A stretch of DNA of 64,000 nucleotides from Lachnospiraceae bacterium UBA7086 (GTDB taxonomy: Bacteria > Bacillota > Clostridia > Lachnospirales > Lachnospiraceae): NCBI GenBank assembly GCA_002492525.1, contig DKZA01000026.1, positions 1 to 64,000 of the forward strand, given 5' to 3'. The notes below the pieces were generated by a model that had not been told where the DNA came from, ran no database searches, and saw only the letters and a program-made list of their open reading frames with translations. The translations under genes were made by a program, and so were the position numbers. This document shows positions 7,821 through 17,245 of this stretch, in pieces (position 1 is the stretch's first letter; each line of letters starts with the position of its first letter).

Positions 7821-9767
7821 ATGTGTGGAATTGCCGGTTTTTGCAATTGGAAGAAAGATTGGCAGAAGAATATAGAACGGATGAACGAGAAGATGTATCA
7901 TAGAGGACCGGATGCTTCCGGGGTATGGTCGTCTGATGATCATAGAGTCGTGCTGGGACATCGAAGATTATCTATCCTGGATCTGTCTCCTGCGGGAGCG
8001 CAGCCTATGATATCTCATAACGGCCGGTATGTCATGGCGTACAATGGAGAGGTATATAATTATATCCAGATTAAACAAATGCTACTTAAACAAGGGAAGG
8101 TAACTGCTTTCAGGGGAAGTTCCGATACGGAGGTTCTCCTGGAAGCAGTTTCTGCATACGGCATAGAGGAGACACTGAAAATGGCAAAGGGAATGTTTGC
8201 GATTGCGTTATACGATCAACAAGAACAAACGTTATTTCTGGCTCGTGACCGCGTTGGAGAAAAGCCGTTATTTTATGGAATATTAAAAGATGATATAAAT
8301 AACGATAGATTCGTCTTTTCCTCTGACTTAAATTCCATTGTCTCCCTAGACGGATTTTGCAATCCGATTAATCCGCATGTTTTGGGTGATTACATGCGTT
8401 ATGGATATATTGCTTCCCCCTATTCTGTGTATGAAGGAATCTGGAAGTTACAACCGGGGAAAATATTAATTATTAAAGCACCCTTTAATAAACCGTCCAT
8501 AAAAACATATTGGTCCATGCAGGAGACAGCTGTTTCAGGACAGCAAAATCTTTTTCACGGAAGTGAGACGGAAGCGGCGGAGGAATTGGAGAGACTTTTG
8601 CGGGATGCCATTGCCGGCCAGATGGTTGCCGATGTACCGGTGGGCGCTTTTCTTTCGGCAGGGATTGACAGCAGCACCATAGTATCCTTGATGCAATCCT
8701 TAAGTGAACGTAAGGTCAAAACTTTTACGATCGGTATGTGGGATGAAAAATTTAACGAGGCGCCGGCGGCGAAGGAGATTGCCTCCTGTTTGGGAACCGA
8801 ACATACGGAGGTCTACATTACGGAGGAAGATGCCAGACAGGTGTTACCGAAACTGTCAGAGATGTTCGGAGAACCCTTTGCGGATTCTTCGCAGATTCCT
8901 ACCTATCTGGTTAGCAGAATCACCAGGGATCATGTGACGGTTTCTTTAAGCGGCGATGGCGGCGATGAATTATTCTGTGGATATAACACCTATTATTCTA
9001 TCGACAGGATTTGGAATAAGACGAAAAACATACCGTATCCTATCCGAAAAGGGGCAAGTACTCTGCTAGGTGCGGCGGGAGCAGTGAAGCGTGGAGGGCT
9101 TGCCACGAGAGCAAGGCTGTTGGGAGCTAAAAATATAGAGGATATGTATCTGCGTTCAGAAATTGGAGAAGGCTTTGATCTGGTGAGGAAGCATAAGAAA
9201 ACGGACAGGGAATGGATACCGGCAGTCTGGGAGGAAATTCTTCCTTGGGAGGCCGGCCAGACACTCATGGATGTATATCCGGGCGGCCTTTTGGAGGAAG
9301 AGCAGAATAATCTGATGCTGATGGATCTTCTGATGTATCATCCGGATGATATTTTAAATAAGGTAGACCGGACGACAATGGCGGTGTCTTTGGAGACCAG
9401 GGTTCCGATGTTAGATAAGGATGTAATTGAGTTTGCATGGCGGCTGCCCTTGTCTTTTAAAAGCAAGGATGGCGTCAGCAAAAAAATACTGCGGGATATT
9501 CTTTACCGTTATGTACCCAGGGAACTGATGGAACGGCCCAAGAAAGGATTTAGTATTCCGCTTCATAAGTGGTTGAAGGAACCGGGACTGCGGGAGTGGG
9601 CGGAAAGCCTTCTGGAACCGGCACTGATAGAAAAACAGGCGTTGTTAAATACTGCGGCAGTAAGAAGACTCTGGGATGATTATATACAGCATGATATCTG
9701 GCGGGTGCAGATCTGGTATGTGCTGATGTTTCAGGAGTGGATGATGCATCATCAAACGGAAGCCTGA
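7821..9767 (+). CDS. asnB: Asparagine synthetase-type glutamine amidotransferase (second copy)
   Basis: The 648-residue protein starts MCGIAGF with catalytic Cys2, contains the glutaminase motifs (YNGEVYNY, DRVGEKPLFY), and has the pyrophosphatase loop SAGIDSS near 279-285 plus SGDGGDELFCGYN. It is a paralogue of the protein at 3467 rather than a recent copy: motifs agree but much of the sequence differs. Both domains look intact. Amidation of an acidic sugar in the polysaccharide is the most likely role; the substrate is not visible. It begins 4 nt after the SGNH-like gene, which may act on the same sugar or export step. Confidence 0.88.
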   Translation: MCGIAGFCNWKKDWQKNIERMNEKMYHRGPDASGVWSSDDHRVVLGHRRLSILDLSPAGAQPMISHNGRYVMAYNGEVYNYIQIKQMLLKQGKVTAFRGSSDTEVLLEAVSAYGIEETLKMAKGMFAIALYDQQEQTLFLARDRVGEKPLFYGILKDDINNDRFVFSSDLNSIVSLDGFCNPINPHVLGDYMRYGYIASPYSVYEGIWKLQPGKILIIKAPFNKPSIKTYWSMQETAVSGQQNLFHGSETEAAEELERLLRDAIAGQMVADVPVGAFLSAGIDSSTIVSLMQSLSERKVKTFTIGMWDEKFNEAPAAKEIASCLGTEHTEVYITEEDARQVLPKLSEMFGEPFADSSQIPTYLVSRITRDHVTVSLSGDGGDELFCGYNTYYSIDRIWNKTKNIPYPIRKGASTLLGAAGAVKRGGLATRARLLGAKNIEDMYLRSEIGEGFDLVRKHKKTDREWIPAVWEEILPWEAGQTLMDVYPGGLLEEEQNNLMLMDLLMYHPDDILNKVDRTTMAVSLETRVPMLDKDVIEFAWRLPLSFKSKDGVSKKILRDILYRYVPRELMERPKKGFSIPLHKWLKEPGLREWAESLLEPALIEKQALLNTAAVRRLWDDYIQHDIWRVQIWYVLMFQEWMMHHQTEA

Positions 9768-9788
9768 GGGGTTAAGCGGAGGAAAAAT

Positions 9789-10931
9789 GTGAAAATCATA
9801 GAACAATACCAACCTTCCAAATGTTATACAGAGAATCAGCAGAATCTGATATCTGTGATTGTGACGGCCTATAATATAGAAGCGTATATTGCGCGGGGAG
9901 TCAGATCGATCTGTGCACAGACTTACCGGAATCTGGAAATTATTGTAGTAGACGACGGGTCCACCGATGCTACGGGCAGGATTTGTGACAGTCTTGCAAC
10001 GGAAGACGAACGGGTGCAGGTTATCCATAAGCAAAACGGCGGCCCGGCGGATGCCAGAAATGTGGGAACGGCACGATCTACGGGCGGTTTTATCGGTTAT
10101 GTGGACGGGGATGACTGGATTGATCCGGACATGTATGAGAGGATGCTGGGGGCGCTTCTGGAACAACAGGCGGATATGGCAGTCTGTCGTTACAGGCAGG
10201 TGTATAAGACCCATACGGAAGATAATTCGGTGGACAGGGCGGTCCTCTTTGAGGGGCAGGAGGCTTTGCAGTATTATGTGGAAGAGCGGGAGGAGTATGC
10301 CATTCAGAACGCTGCCTGGAATAAGTTATATAGAAGAGAAATCCTGAATGGGGCATCCTTTCCTAAGGGAAAATGGTATGAGGATATTATGTTTGCCACT
10401 GCCGCGCTCTCTCGGTCGAAACGCTGTATTTACCTTGACACTGCCTATTATAACTATATAATAGACAGAGAGGGAAGTATCATGAATACGCAGATTAATC
10501 CGCGCACCTTTACGGATCAGGTTCCTGCTTATTATGAGAAGACAAAATTCTTGCAGGAACTGGGAAGACAGGATCTGGCCCGGATTCATGATTATTTTTT
10601 TTATAAGAGACTGCTTCTTTTTTATTTTCAGATATTTGACCGGCCGGCGGATCGATTCGGGCAGCGGACTTTGGTTGAACAGAAGTCGAAAAAAGGCTTG
10701 TCGGAAGAACAGGAAGCGTATTTACGGGAGATCACAGACATTCTGCGCAGGGATGAGGACAGAGTCAGAGAGGCTTTTGGGGATCCTTTCGTGGAGGCAA
10801 GAGACCGGAAGAAGGCGGAACTTTTCCTAAAATCCCCGGCTCGTTACTGTCGCAGGATGCGGTGGCAGGAGCGGGTAGTGATTCCGCTGAAAGGAAAAAT
10901 AAAAGCAATGCTTCGTGTCATTACAGGATGA
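9789..10931 (+). CDS. Glycosyltransferase family 2
   Basis: The 380-residue protein has a GT-A domain at about residues 19-200: ISVIVTAYNIEAYI strand, VVDDGSTDATG nucleotide-binding loop and a GYVDGDDWIDPDMYE segment carrying the DxD-type metal site. The C-terminal 150 residues are helical and charged, without clear membrane segments. It is an inverting glycosyltransferase using a nucleotide sugar. The start is a GTG at 9789 with GGAGG six bases upstream; the nearby ATG is out of frame. It ends just before a fucosyltransferase. Confidence 0.88.
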   Translation: MKIIEQYQPSKCYTENQQNLISVIVTAYNIEAYIARGVRSICAQTYRNLEIIVVDDGSTDATGRICDSLATEDERVQVIHKQNGGPADARNVGTARSTGGFIGYVDGDDWIDPDMYERMLGALLEQQADMAVCRYRQVYKTHTEDNSVDRAVLFEGQEALQYYVEEREEYAIQNAAWNKLYRREILNGASFPKGKWYEDIMFATAALSRSKRCIYLDTAYYNYIIDREGSIMNTQINPRTFTDQVPAYYEKTKFLQELGRQDLARIHDYFFYKRLLLFYFQIFDRPADRFGQRTLVEQKSKKGLSEEQEAYLREITDILRRDEDRVREAFGDPFVEARDRKKAELFLKSPARYCRRMRWQERVVIPLKGKIKAMLRVITG

Positions 10932-10942
10932 GGGCTTTGTAT

Positions 10943-11899
10943 ATGGTAATCATACAGCTTGCGGGCGGACTGGGAAACCAGATGTTCCAGTATGCTCTAT
11001 ATCTGCAATTTCAGAATCTGCATAAAGATGTAAGAATTGACGACGTGGCAGGGTTCGTGGAGGATGAGAAACGGGATCCGGCGTTATCGGCTTTTGGAAT
11101 CACTTATGCAAAGGCAGACCCCAAGGAGATTGAACAGATGTTAGATGCCTCTCTTTTGTTCTGGCACAGGGTCAGACGGAAGCTTTTGGGCAGAAAGCGG
11201 AAATCTTATTTTGAGGCGGATAAGCGGTTTAAACCGGAGATTTTCACTTGGGATGATATTTACCTGGAGGGGTATTGGCAGTCGGAAAAGTATTTTGCGG
11301 GGGCGGCGGATCAGGTGCGGGCGGCTTTCAATGTGGACAGGCTGCTTGCTTCTTATACGAAAGATACTGCCAAGAATAGGGAGGAAACGGCTGAAAGGCT
11401 GTCCTTACAGGTGCAGGATTATCTGTGTCAGATAAGAAAGTCCCGGTCTGTCAGTCTGCATGTTCGCAGAGGGGATTATCTGACCCCGGAAAATCAGGCG
11501 CTTTTTGGCGGTATTTGTACGGAAAGCTATTATAAAGAAGCTATGAGACGGATGCGGGAGAGATATCCGGGATGCCGATTTTTTCTTTTTACCAATGATA
11601 AAGAGTGGGCAAAGGTAAAGTTTGCAGGAGACGGAACCGGAAGGGAAGCAGACGGGCAGGGGGCTTCCGCATTGGCTGGAGATGTGACTGTGGTGAATCT
11701 GCCGGATGGCAGCGATCATGCGGAATTTGCGCTGATGTGTCAATGTCAGCATCATATTCTTGCCAACAGCAGTTTCAGCTGGTGGGCGTCATACTTAAAT
11801 CCCAATCCGGCAAAGACAATTCTGGCTCCGGCTAAATGGCTAAACGGATGGGACTGTCAGGACTTTTATCGGGATGATATGCAGAAGATAACTGTGTGA
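10943..11899 (+). CDS. Alpha-1,2-fucosyltransferase-like, GT11 (first copy)
   Basis: The protein (318 residues) begins MVIIQLAGGLGNQMFQYAL, the hallmark N terminus of GT11, and has the GDP-fucose binding motif HVRRGDY near 173-179. NSSFSWWASYLN near the end matches the third GT11 motif. GT11 members add L-fucose in alpha-1,2 linkage to galactose, though bacterial members vary. I chose ATG 10943, with GAGGG upstream; longer in-frame starts reach into the preceding gene and lack a site. No GDP-fucose synthesis genes are in the window, so GDP-fucose must come from elsewhere. Confidence 0.88.
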   Translation: MVIIQLAGGLGNQMFQYALYLQFQNLHKDVRIDDVAGFVEDEKRDPALSAFGITYAKADPKEIEQMLDASLLFWHRVRRKLLGRKRKSYFEADKRFKPEIFTWDDIYLEGYWQSEKYFAGAADQVRAAFNVDRLLASYTKDTAKNREETAERLSLQVQDYLCQIRKSRSVSLHVRRGDYLTPENQALFGGICTESYYKEAMRRMRERYPGCRFFLFTNDKEWAKVKFAGDGTGREADGQGASALAGDVTVVNLPDGSDHAEFALMCQCQHHILANSSFSWWASYLNPNPAKTILAPAKWLNGWDCQDFYRDDMQKITV

Positions 11900-11935
11900 A
11901 AACAACGGGACAGCTATGGAAGGAATCTAGGATTT

Positions 11936-13738
11936 ATGAGCGATACAGGGAAAGCAGAAAACCAGGAACAGGTAACAATGTTAAAAAAAATAGCCTATCT
12001 TTTTGATCACAAACAGCGTTTGCAGCTTGTAGGCCTGGCAGTGATGATTCTGGTGGGCGGTATTCTGGAAACATTGAGTGTATCCATGATGGTGCCGGTG
12101 GTGCAGGCAATCATGGAGCCGGAGCGGGTGCTGAATAACCGGTATGTGGCCGGTATTCTGGAGTTTTTTTCTATTAAAATATGCACCGGCAGGGAACTGA
12201 TCATGCTGATGCTGGGTGTGCTGATCGTGCTGTTTATTGTGAAGAACCTGTATCTTCTGCTGCAGACTTATGTGCAGAATACTTTTGTAACCCGTAACCG
12301 TAACCGCATGATCAGCCGTGTGATGCGGGAATTTCTGAACAGGCCCTACGAGGAATATCTGGGGGCTGATATTCCCACGGTATTTCGATTGACTGACAGT
12401 GATATTCCCAACGCCTTCCAGTTGATTCTGGTGATGATTCAGATGATTACGGAAATTGTGGTAGCGGTTTCCATCTGTATTGTGCTGGTGATAGCGAGTC
12501 CGGCCATGACCATATTTTGCGGCGTAGTTTTTCTGGGGATGACCTTGATTATCACGAAAGTATTAAAACCCAGATTAAATGCTATCGGACGCAAGAATCA
12601 GGCCATTCAGTCCAGAATCGCCAAATGGAGGATTCAGTCCATTTATGGTTTAAAGGACGTTAAGGTATTGCATCGGGAAGAGTTTTTTGTGCGCAACTAC
12701 TATGAGAGTGGCGCAATCGGTGCTAATGTGGCCAGAAATTATGCGGTTATGAACAATACACCGAGACTTCTGATTGAAACGGTCTTTATTGTGGCAGTAC
12801 TGTCTTTTATTATGATCTATATGACACGCGGCGGTGATATTTCCGCCCTATTTCAGCAATTAATGGCATTTGCCGTGGCGGCGGTGCGTGTGATGCCGGC
12901 CACCAACCGTATCAACACTTATCTTTCGGAGATTGCTTACTCTCAGCCTTGTCTGGACTATCTGTATGAAAATCTGACAGAGAGCATGAAACTGGATGTG
13001 AATGGCAGTGTTACAGGATTAGACGGTGCCAGGACGCAGACGAATCCGCCGCTTGCTCTTACCGATAAGATTGTGCTGGATCATATCAGCTTTACTTATC
13101 CCAATACCAGTAAGCCCATTTTTACGGATGCACATATGGAGGTAAAAAAGGGACAGTCGGTAGGCATCATGGGGCCTTCCGGTGCTGGAAAATCCACGAT
13201 TGTGGATATTCTGCTTGGCCTTTTACATGTGCAGGCGGGAACGATTACCTGTGACGGAAGGGATATTTTTGACAACTATGCATCCTGGCTTGGCCACATT
13301 GGTTATATCCCGCAGTCTATTTATTTGATTGACGAGTCTATTCGGGATAATATTGCTTTCGGTATTGATGCGGATAAGATTGATGATCAGAGAATCTGGG
13401 AAGTGCTTGAGGAAGCGCAGCTCAAAGAATTTGTGGAAGAACTTCCGGAAGGTTTGGAGACCACCATAGGTGACAGAGGTGTCAGGATTTCCGGCGGACA
13501 AAGACAGAGACTGGGCATTGCCAGGGCGCTCTATCATAATCCGGAGATTCTGGTGTTTGACGAAGCAACCTCTGCGCTGGACGGGGATACGGAACAGGCG
13601 GTTATGGAGGCGGTCAATAGTTTCCATGGTAAGAAGACCATGGTGATCATTGCCCACAGATTGAATACCATTGCCAAATGCGATGTGATTTATAAAGTAG
13701 AAGACGGGAAGATTACGAAGACTTCCCTGCAATCCTAA
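11936..13738 (+). CDS. ABC exporter, permease-ATPase fusion, PglK-like flippase (first copy)
   Basis: The 600-residue half-transporter has six membrane segments in residues about 25-330 and an ATPase domain with Walker A GPSGAGKST near 413-421, signature SGGQRQ near 519 and Walker B LVFDEATSALD. The shape and the TSDxxN-like N-terminal half match PglK/MsbA-type exporters, which flip lipid-linked oligosaccharides across the membrane as homodimers. A close paralogue is encoded at 41860. Its place between fucosyltransferases supports glycan flipping rather than drug export. No terminator separates it from neighbours. Confidence 0.85.
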   Translation: MSDTGKAENQEQVTMLKKIAYLFDHKQRLQLVGLAVMILVGGILETLSVSMMVPVVQAIMEPERVLNNRYVAGILEFFSIKICTGRELIMLMLGVLIVLFIVKNLYLLLQTYVQNTFVTRNRNRMISRVMREFLNRPYEEYLGADIPTVFRLTDSDIPNAFQLILVMIQMITEIVVAVSICIVLVIASPAMTIFCGVVFLGMTLIITKVLKPRLNAIGRKNQAIQSRIAKWRIQSIYGLKDVKVLHREEFFVRNYYESGAIGANVARNYAVMNNTPRLLIETVFIVAVLSFIMIYMTRGGDISALFQQLMAFAVAAVRVMPATNRINTYLSEIAYSQPCLDYLYENLTESMKLDVNGSVTGLDGARTQTNPPLALTDKIVLDHISFTYPNTSKPIFTDAHMEVKKGQSVGIMGPSGAGKSTIVDILLGLLHVQAGTITCDGRDIFDNYASWLGHIGYIPQSIYLIDESIRDNIAFGIDADKIDDQRIWEVLEEAQLKEFVEELPEGLETTIGDRGVRISGGQRQRLGIARALYHNPEILVFDEATSALDGDTEQAVMEAVNSFHGKKTMVIIAHRLNTIAKCDVIYKVEDGKITKTSLQS

Positions 13739-13766
13739 ACAGAAGGAAAGGACAGATAGCGAGCGG

Positions 13767-14810
13767 ATGATAGGAACAGAGTTTATTAATGGTCAGGGTC
13801 TGGGGAACCAGCTATTCTGTTATGTGACGGCAAGGGCTGTGGCCCTGGAGAACGGGTATGAGTTTGGCACAGCGGGACAGGAACGGTTTGCGGTCAATAT
13901 ACACAGCGACAGGGGTATGTACTTTATGGATGTGGATCTGGGGCATGTGATCACGGAGGAAGAGAAGAAGAAGTTCCGTGTGTATCATGATGTGGAGGAC
14001 AGGCTTTTTATCGGCAATTCCAGACATGATCTGACCCACGGCTGTTATGTGGCGGGGGCAGATCCGCAGATTCACCATGTGCAGGATAATACGTTGATTT
14101 ATGGGAATATGCAGGATGAGTCTTATTTTATCAAATATCTTCCCCAGGTAAAGCAGTGGCTTAAGGTGAAGCCGGAGTATGATTCTTACGAGTACAGCAG
14201 GGAGAATCTGTGTGTGATTAATATGCGGGGCGGGGAGTATACGGGCAGTCCGGAACTTCTGATCAGCCGCAGATACTGGCTTCATGGAATGAAAGAGATG
14301 AAGAAGATACGCCCGGATATGGAGTTTGTGATTGTCACGGATGATGTGGAGACGGCGAATAAAATACTGCCGGGGATAGAGGCGCATCATTTTGATATCG
14401 GGAAAGATTATGTAACATTAAAGAACGCTTATTATTTATTGCTTTCCAATTCCTCTTTTGCCTGTCTGCCGGCCCATACCAGTGAGACTTTAAAGTTTGC
14501 CATTGCCCCGAAATACTGGGCGAGGCATAATGTGTCAGACGGCTATTGGGCATCGGAGCAGAATATTTACAGTCTGTTTCACTATATGGACAGAAAGGGC
14601 AGGATGTTTACGGCTAAGGAGTGTCGGGAAGAATTACAGCGTTACAAGGAAACTTCGGTTAAATATAAGAAACTGAATGTGCGGCCGGCAGGTGTACGCC
14701 TTAAGATGTTACAGGCCCATGCCTGGTATGTTTATAAGAAGGCTTATGTGTGCAAGATTGCCCGGGGCGTGGAGAGAAGAGTAAAGAGAGTGATGCACCG
14801 GAACGGGTAA
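13767..14810 (+). CDS. Divergent GT11-like fucosyltransferase homologue
   Basis: The 347-residue protein starts MIGTEFINGQGLGNQLFCY, close to the GT11 opening, but the fucose-binding HxRRGDY motif is replaced by NMRGGEY near 152-158, with His and one Arg lost and Asp changed to Glu. LSNSSFACLPAHTSET retains the third GT11 motif. It may use a different donor, act on an unusual acceptor, or be inactive. The C terminus is strongly basic and may bind the membrane. It lies between an ABC flippase and DUF6056. GT11-like fold is well supported; the reaction is not. Confidence 0.7.
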   Translation: MIGTEFINGQGLGNQLFCYVTARAVALENGYEFGTAGQERFAVNIHSDRGMYFMDVDLGHVITEEEKKKFRVYHDVEDRLFIGNSRHDLTHGCYVAGADPQIHHVQDNTLIYGNMQDESYFIKYLPQVKQWLKVKPEYDSYEYSRENLCVINMRGGEYTGSPELLISRRYWLHGMKEMKKIRPDMEFVIVTDDVETANKILPGIEAHHFDIGKDYVTLKNAYYLLLSNSSFACLPAHTSETLKFAIAPKYWARHNVSDGYWASEQNIYSLFHYMDRKGRMFTAKECREELQRYKETSVKYKKLNVRPAGVRLKMLQAHAWYVYKKAYVCKIARGVERRVKRVMHRNG

Positions 14811-14860
14811 TTTTACAAAGCGCCAAAGAGCATAAGAATGGATTAAAGGGAAAAGTTTAC

Positions 14861-16411
14861 ATGAATGATAATCACAATCATGAAAAACTGAATAGCAGAT
14901 TTTCGGCCGTTGTGGGGCGGATTTCGGCGTCTGTTGATCGAATGACTGATCGGAGAATGACGCTGTACGCAGTTGTGCTGCTTGCAGTATCTCTGATTCC
15001 GCTGCTTTGGCTGGGCAGATATAATGTTATGTGTATCGATGATTATGACTACGGCAGACAGGTACATGACACATGGCTTGCCACAGGATCTTACCTGGAA
15101 GCAGTGGGGACAGCCTGGCGGCAGACCGTGGAATTTTATCACAATTGGCAGGGCACCTATGTATCTTGTTTCCTGATGGCTTTGTGTCCCATGAATTTCC
15201 ATTATGAAATTGCCTGGGTGGTGCCAGTGATTATGATCGGTATGTTTGCCATATCCACCTTTGTGCTGGGCAGGCATATTTTTACAAAATGGCTTGGTAC
15301 AGACCGGATGCAGTCGTCTTTTGTGATGTTGCTGCTGTTATTTATGTTCTATCAGGTGCTGGAGGCACCTTTTGAAGGAATTTATTGGTATAACGGTTCT
15401 ACGCATTATATTCTGATGCAGTCTGTCTGGTTTTTTACTTTGGCGGCAATTTCGGCCGCTCTCTGGGCGGATGACAAGAAGCGAGAGATTCTGTACAGTA
15501 TCCTGGCGGCAGTTCTTGCGGTGCTTGTGGGAGGCGGCAATCTGATCACGGGATTACAGGCGGAAATTTTTATGGTGCTTCTTCTGCTGTATGCCTTTTT
15601 TACAAACCGCAGAAAGATATGGGCCGTATGCCTGCCGTTTATTACAGGCAGCGCAGGATTTCTGTGCAATACCATGGCGCCGGGAAATCTTGTGAGAAGT
15701 ACCTTGGATCCTTCCACGGGATATTCTGCCATAGCATCGATCGTATTGTCTTTCTATTATGCAGTTGTGTTTATGATCCGCTGGACCCCGGCTTTTGTGA
15801 TGATAATCTGGCTGGCTCTCTTACCGGTGCTCTGGAAAATGACAAAGGTGTCGGATAAGAGCTTTGCCCATCCTGTGTGGGTGACAGCGGGCGTGTATTG
15901 TGTCATATCGGCCATGTTTACGCCTACGCTCTACGCAGTGGGTATGGTGGGGCTTTCCAGAGTGGATAATATCATTCAGATGGTATATTATCTGGGAGCA
16001 TTGATGACTACCGCTTACTGGATGGGGTATTTTAGTCATAGAAAGACGGAGAATACGGCGGCGTCTGCTCTGGGCAGTTTTCTGGAGAAAACGGGAAACC
16101 GCATGACGGCAGCCTGTATTTTTCTGGTGTTAGTGTTCTGGGTATTGACGGCAGACAAGAATACTTACACAGCCGTTTCTGCTGCCCGTTCCCTGATAAA
16201 CGGTGACGCGCAGACATTTTATGCAGAGGCTATGGAGCGGCATGAGGTTTATGTGGACGAAGATATTGTGGATGTGGAACTACAGCCTTACAGTGCCAGA
16301 CCGGCTTTGTTTACCTTTGATGATCTGTCAACGGATCAGGAGAATTGGCTGAATCTGGCAGTGATGCAGTATTATCATAAGGCATATGTAAGATTGGAAA
16401 GTGTAGATTGA
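14861..16411 (+). CDS. DUF6056-type polytopic membrane protein
   Basis: The 516-residue protein has about a dozen predicted membrane segments and an early outside loop with CIDDYDYG (residues about 60-70), an acidic motif like the first-loop catalytic Asp of GT-C glycosyltransferases. EGIYWYNGSTHYI near 170-185 is typical of DUF6056/GtrII-like proteins of Gram-positive glycan loci. It probably adds side-branch sugars outside the cell from a lipid-linked donor, though no enzyme activity is proven for the family as far as I know. ATG 14861 has AAAGGG upstream; a longer frame back to 14750 overlaps the previous gene and adds no membrane segment. Confidence 0.72.
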   Translation: MNDNHNHEKLNSRFSAVVGRISASVDRMTDRRMTLYAVVLLAVSLIPLLWLGRYNVMCIDDYDYGRQVHDTWLATGSYLEAVGTAWRQTVEFYHNWQGTYVSCFLMALCPMNFHYEIAWVVPVIMIGMFAISTFVLGRHIFTKWLGTDRMQSSFVMLLLLFMFYQVLEAPFEGIYWYNGSTHYILMQSVWFFTLAAISAALWADDKKREILYSILAAVLAVLVGGGNLITGLQAEIFMVLLLLYAFFTNRRKIWAVCLPFITGSAGFLCNTMAPGNLVRSTLDPSTGYSAIASIVLSFYYAVVFMIRWTPAFVMIIWLALLPVLWKMTKVSDKSFAHPVWVTAGVYCVISAMFTPTLYAVGMVGLSRVDNIIQMVYYLGALMTTAYWMGYFSHRKTENTAASALGSFLEKTGNRMTAACIFLVLVFWVLTADKNTYTAVSAARSLINGDAQTFYAEAMERHEVYVDEDIVDVELQPYSARPALFTFDDLSTDQENWLNLAVMQYYHKAYVRLESVD

Positions 16412-16448
16412 AGGATAGATTGAAAAATCATGCGGAATGGGGATTAAG

Positions 16449-17219
16449 ATGAAACAGGATGAGCGGGAGAAAGGAGCAAAACTGAATTTGCCGAATGTGA
16501 CATTGGCGGCCATGACCAGCGTGGACATTTATGAGACAATCCAGGCCATGGAGTACAGTATGCGGGGAATCAACTTTGGCGATGTGGTGTTGATCACGCA
16601 TAGAAGGCCGTTTATACTGCCTCGTTCCATACGGTATTCCCATACTACAAAGCTGGATGATATTGACAAATTTAATTATAAAATGGTGTATGAGCTGGGA
16701 CAGCATATTCATACGGAGTATGTGCTTTTAGTTCATGCGGACGGCTTTGTGGTGCATCCGGAGAGCTGGCGGGAGGAATTTCTTGCTTATGATTACATTG
16801 GGTCTCCCTGGCCGCTTCCCCAGAATGACTATGCTTACCGGGATTCTAAGGGGGAAATCTGCCGGGTGGGCAACAGCGTATCCATCCGCAGTAAAAAGCT
16901 TCTGGATTTCCCGGGACAGGCACATTTGAAATGGGAGAAAATGGAAGATGACAACTACAACGAGGACACTTTTTTGTGCTGTAAATATAAGAACGTGATC
17001 GAGGATGCGGGTATGCGCTTTGCGCCCATTGAAGTGGCGAAATACTTTGGGCATGAACATATGATTCCGGAGATTATGGATGTGGAGGCCCCCTTTTTGT
17101 TTCATAAATGGCGGGGCAGGAACGAGCAGTATCCACGGTTTATAAATCCCTGGAAAGTAAGATGGCGCAGATGCAAGGATTTGATCAGGCCTTTTCTGTT
17201 CTGGAGAAAGCAACTGTAG
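16449..17219 (+). CDS. DUF5672 family putative glycosyltransferase
   Basis: This 256-residue protein carries the DUF5672 pattern: VTLAAMTSVDIYETIQAM at the start, VLLVHADGFVV near 96-106 with the acidic residue in a GT-A-like DxD position, YDYIGSPWP near 115-123, and RVGNSVSIRSKKLLD. Members sit in polysaccharide loci and have a GT-A-like fold; the donor is unknown. ATG 16449 has GGGG six bases upstream; an ATG at 16437 is also possible. It is followed directly by a GT17 gene, and the pairing of DUF5672 with GT17 may mark one branch synthesis unit. Confidence 0.72.
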   Translation: MKQDEREKGAKLNLPNVTLAAMTSVDIYETIQAMEYSMRGINFGDVVLITHRRPFILPRSIRYSHTTKLDDIDKFNYKMVYELGQHIHTEYVLLVHADGFVVHPESWREEFLAYDYIGSPWPLPQNDYAYRDSKGEICRVGNSVSIRSKKLLDFPGQAHLKWEKMEDDNYNEDTFLCCKYKNVIEDAGMRFAPIEVAKYFGHEHMIPEIMDVEAPFLFHKWRGRNEQYPRFINPWKVRWRRCKDLIRPFLFWRKQL

Positions 17220-17245
17220 AGATACGCAAAATACGGAGAATAAAA

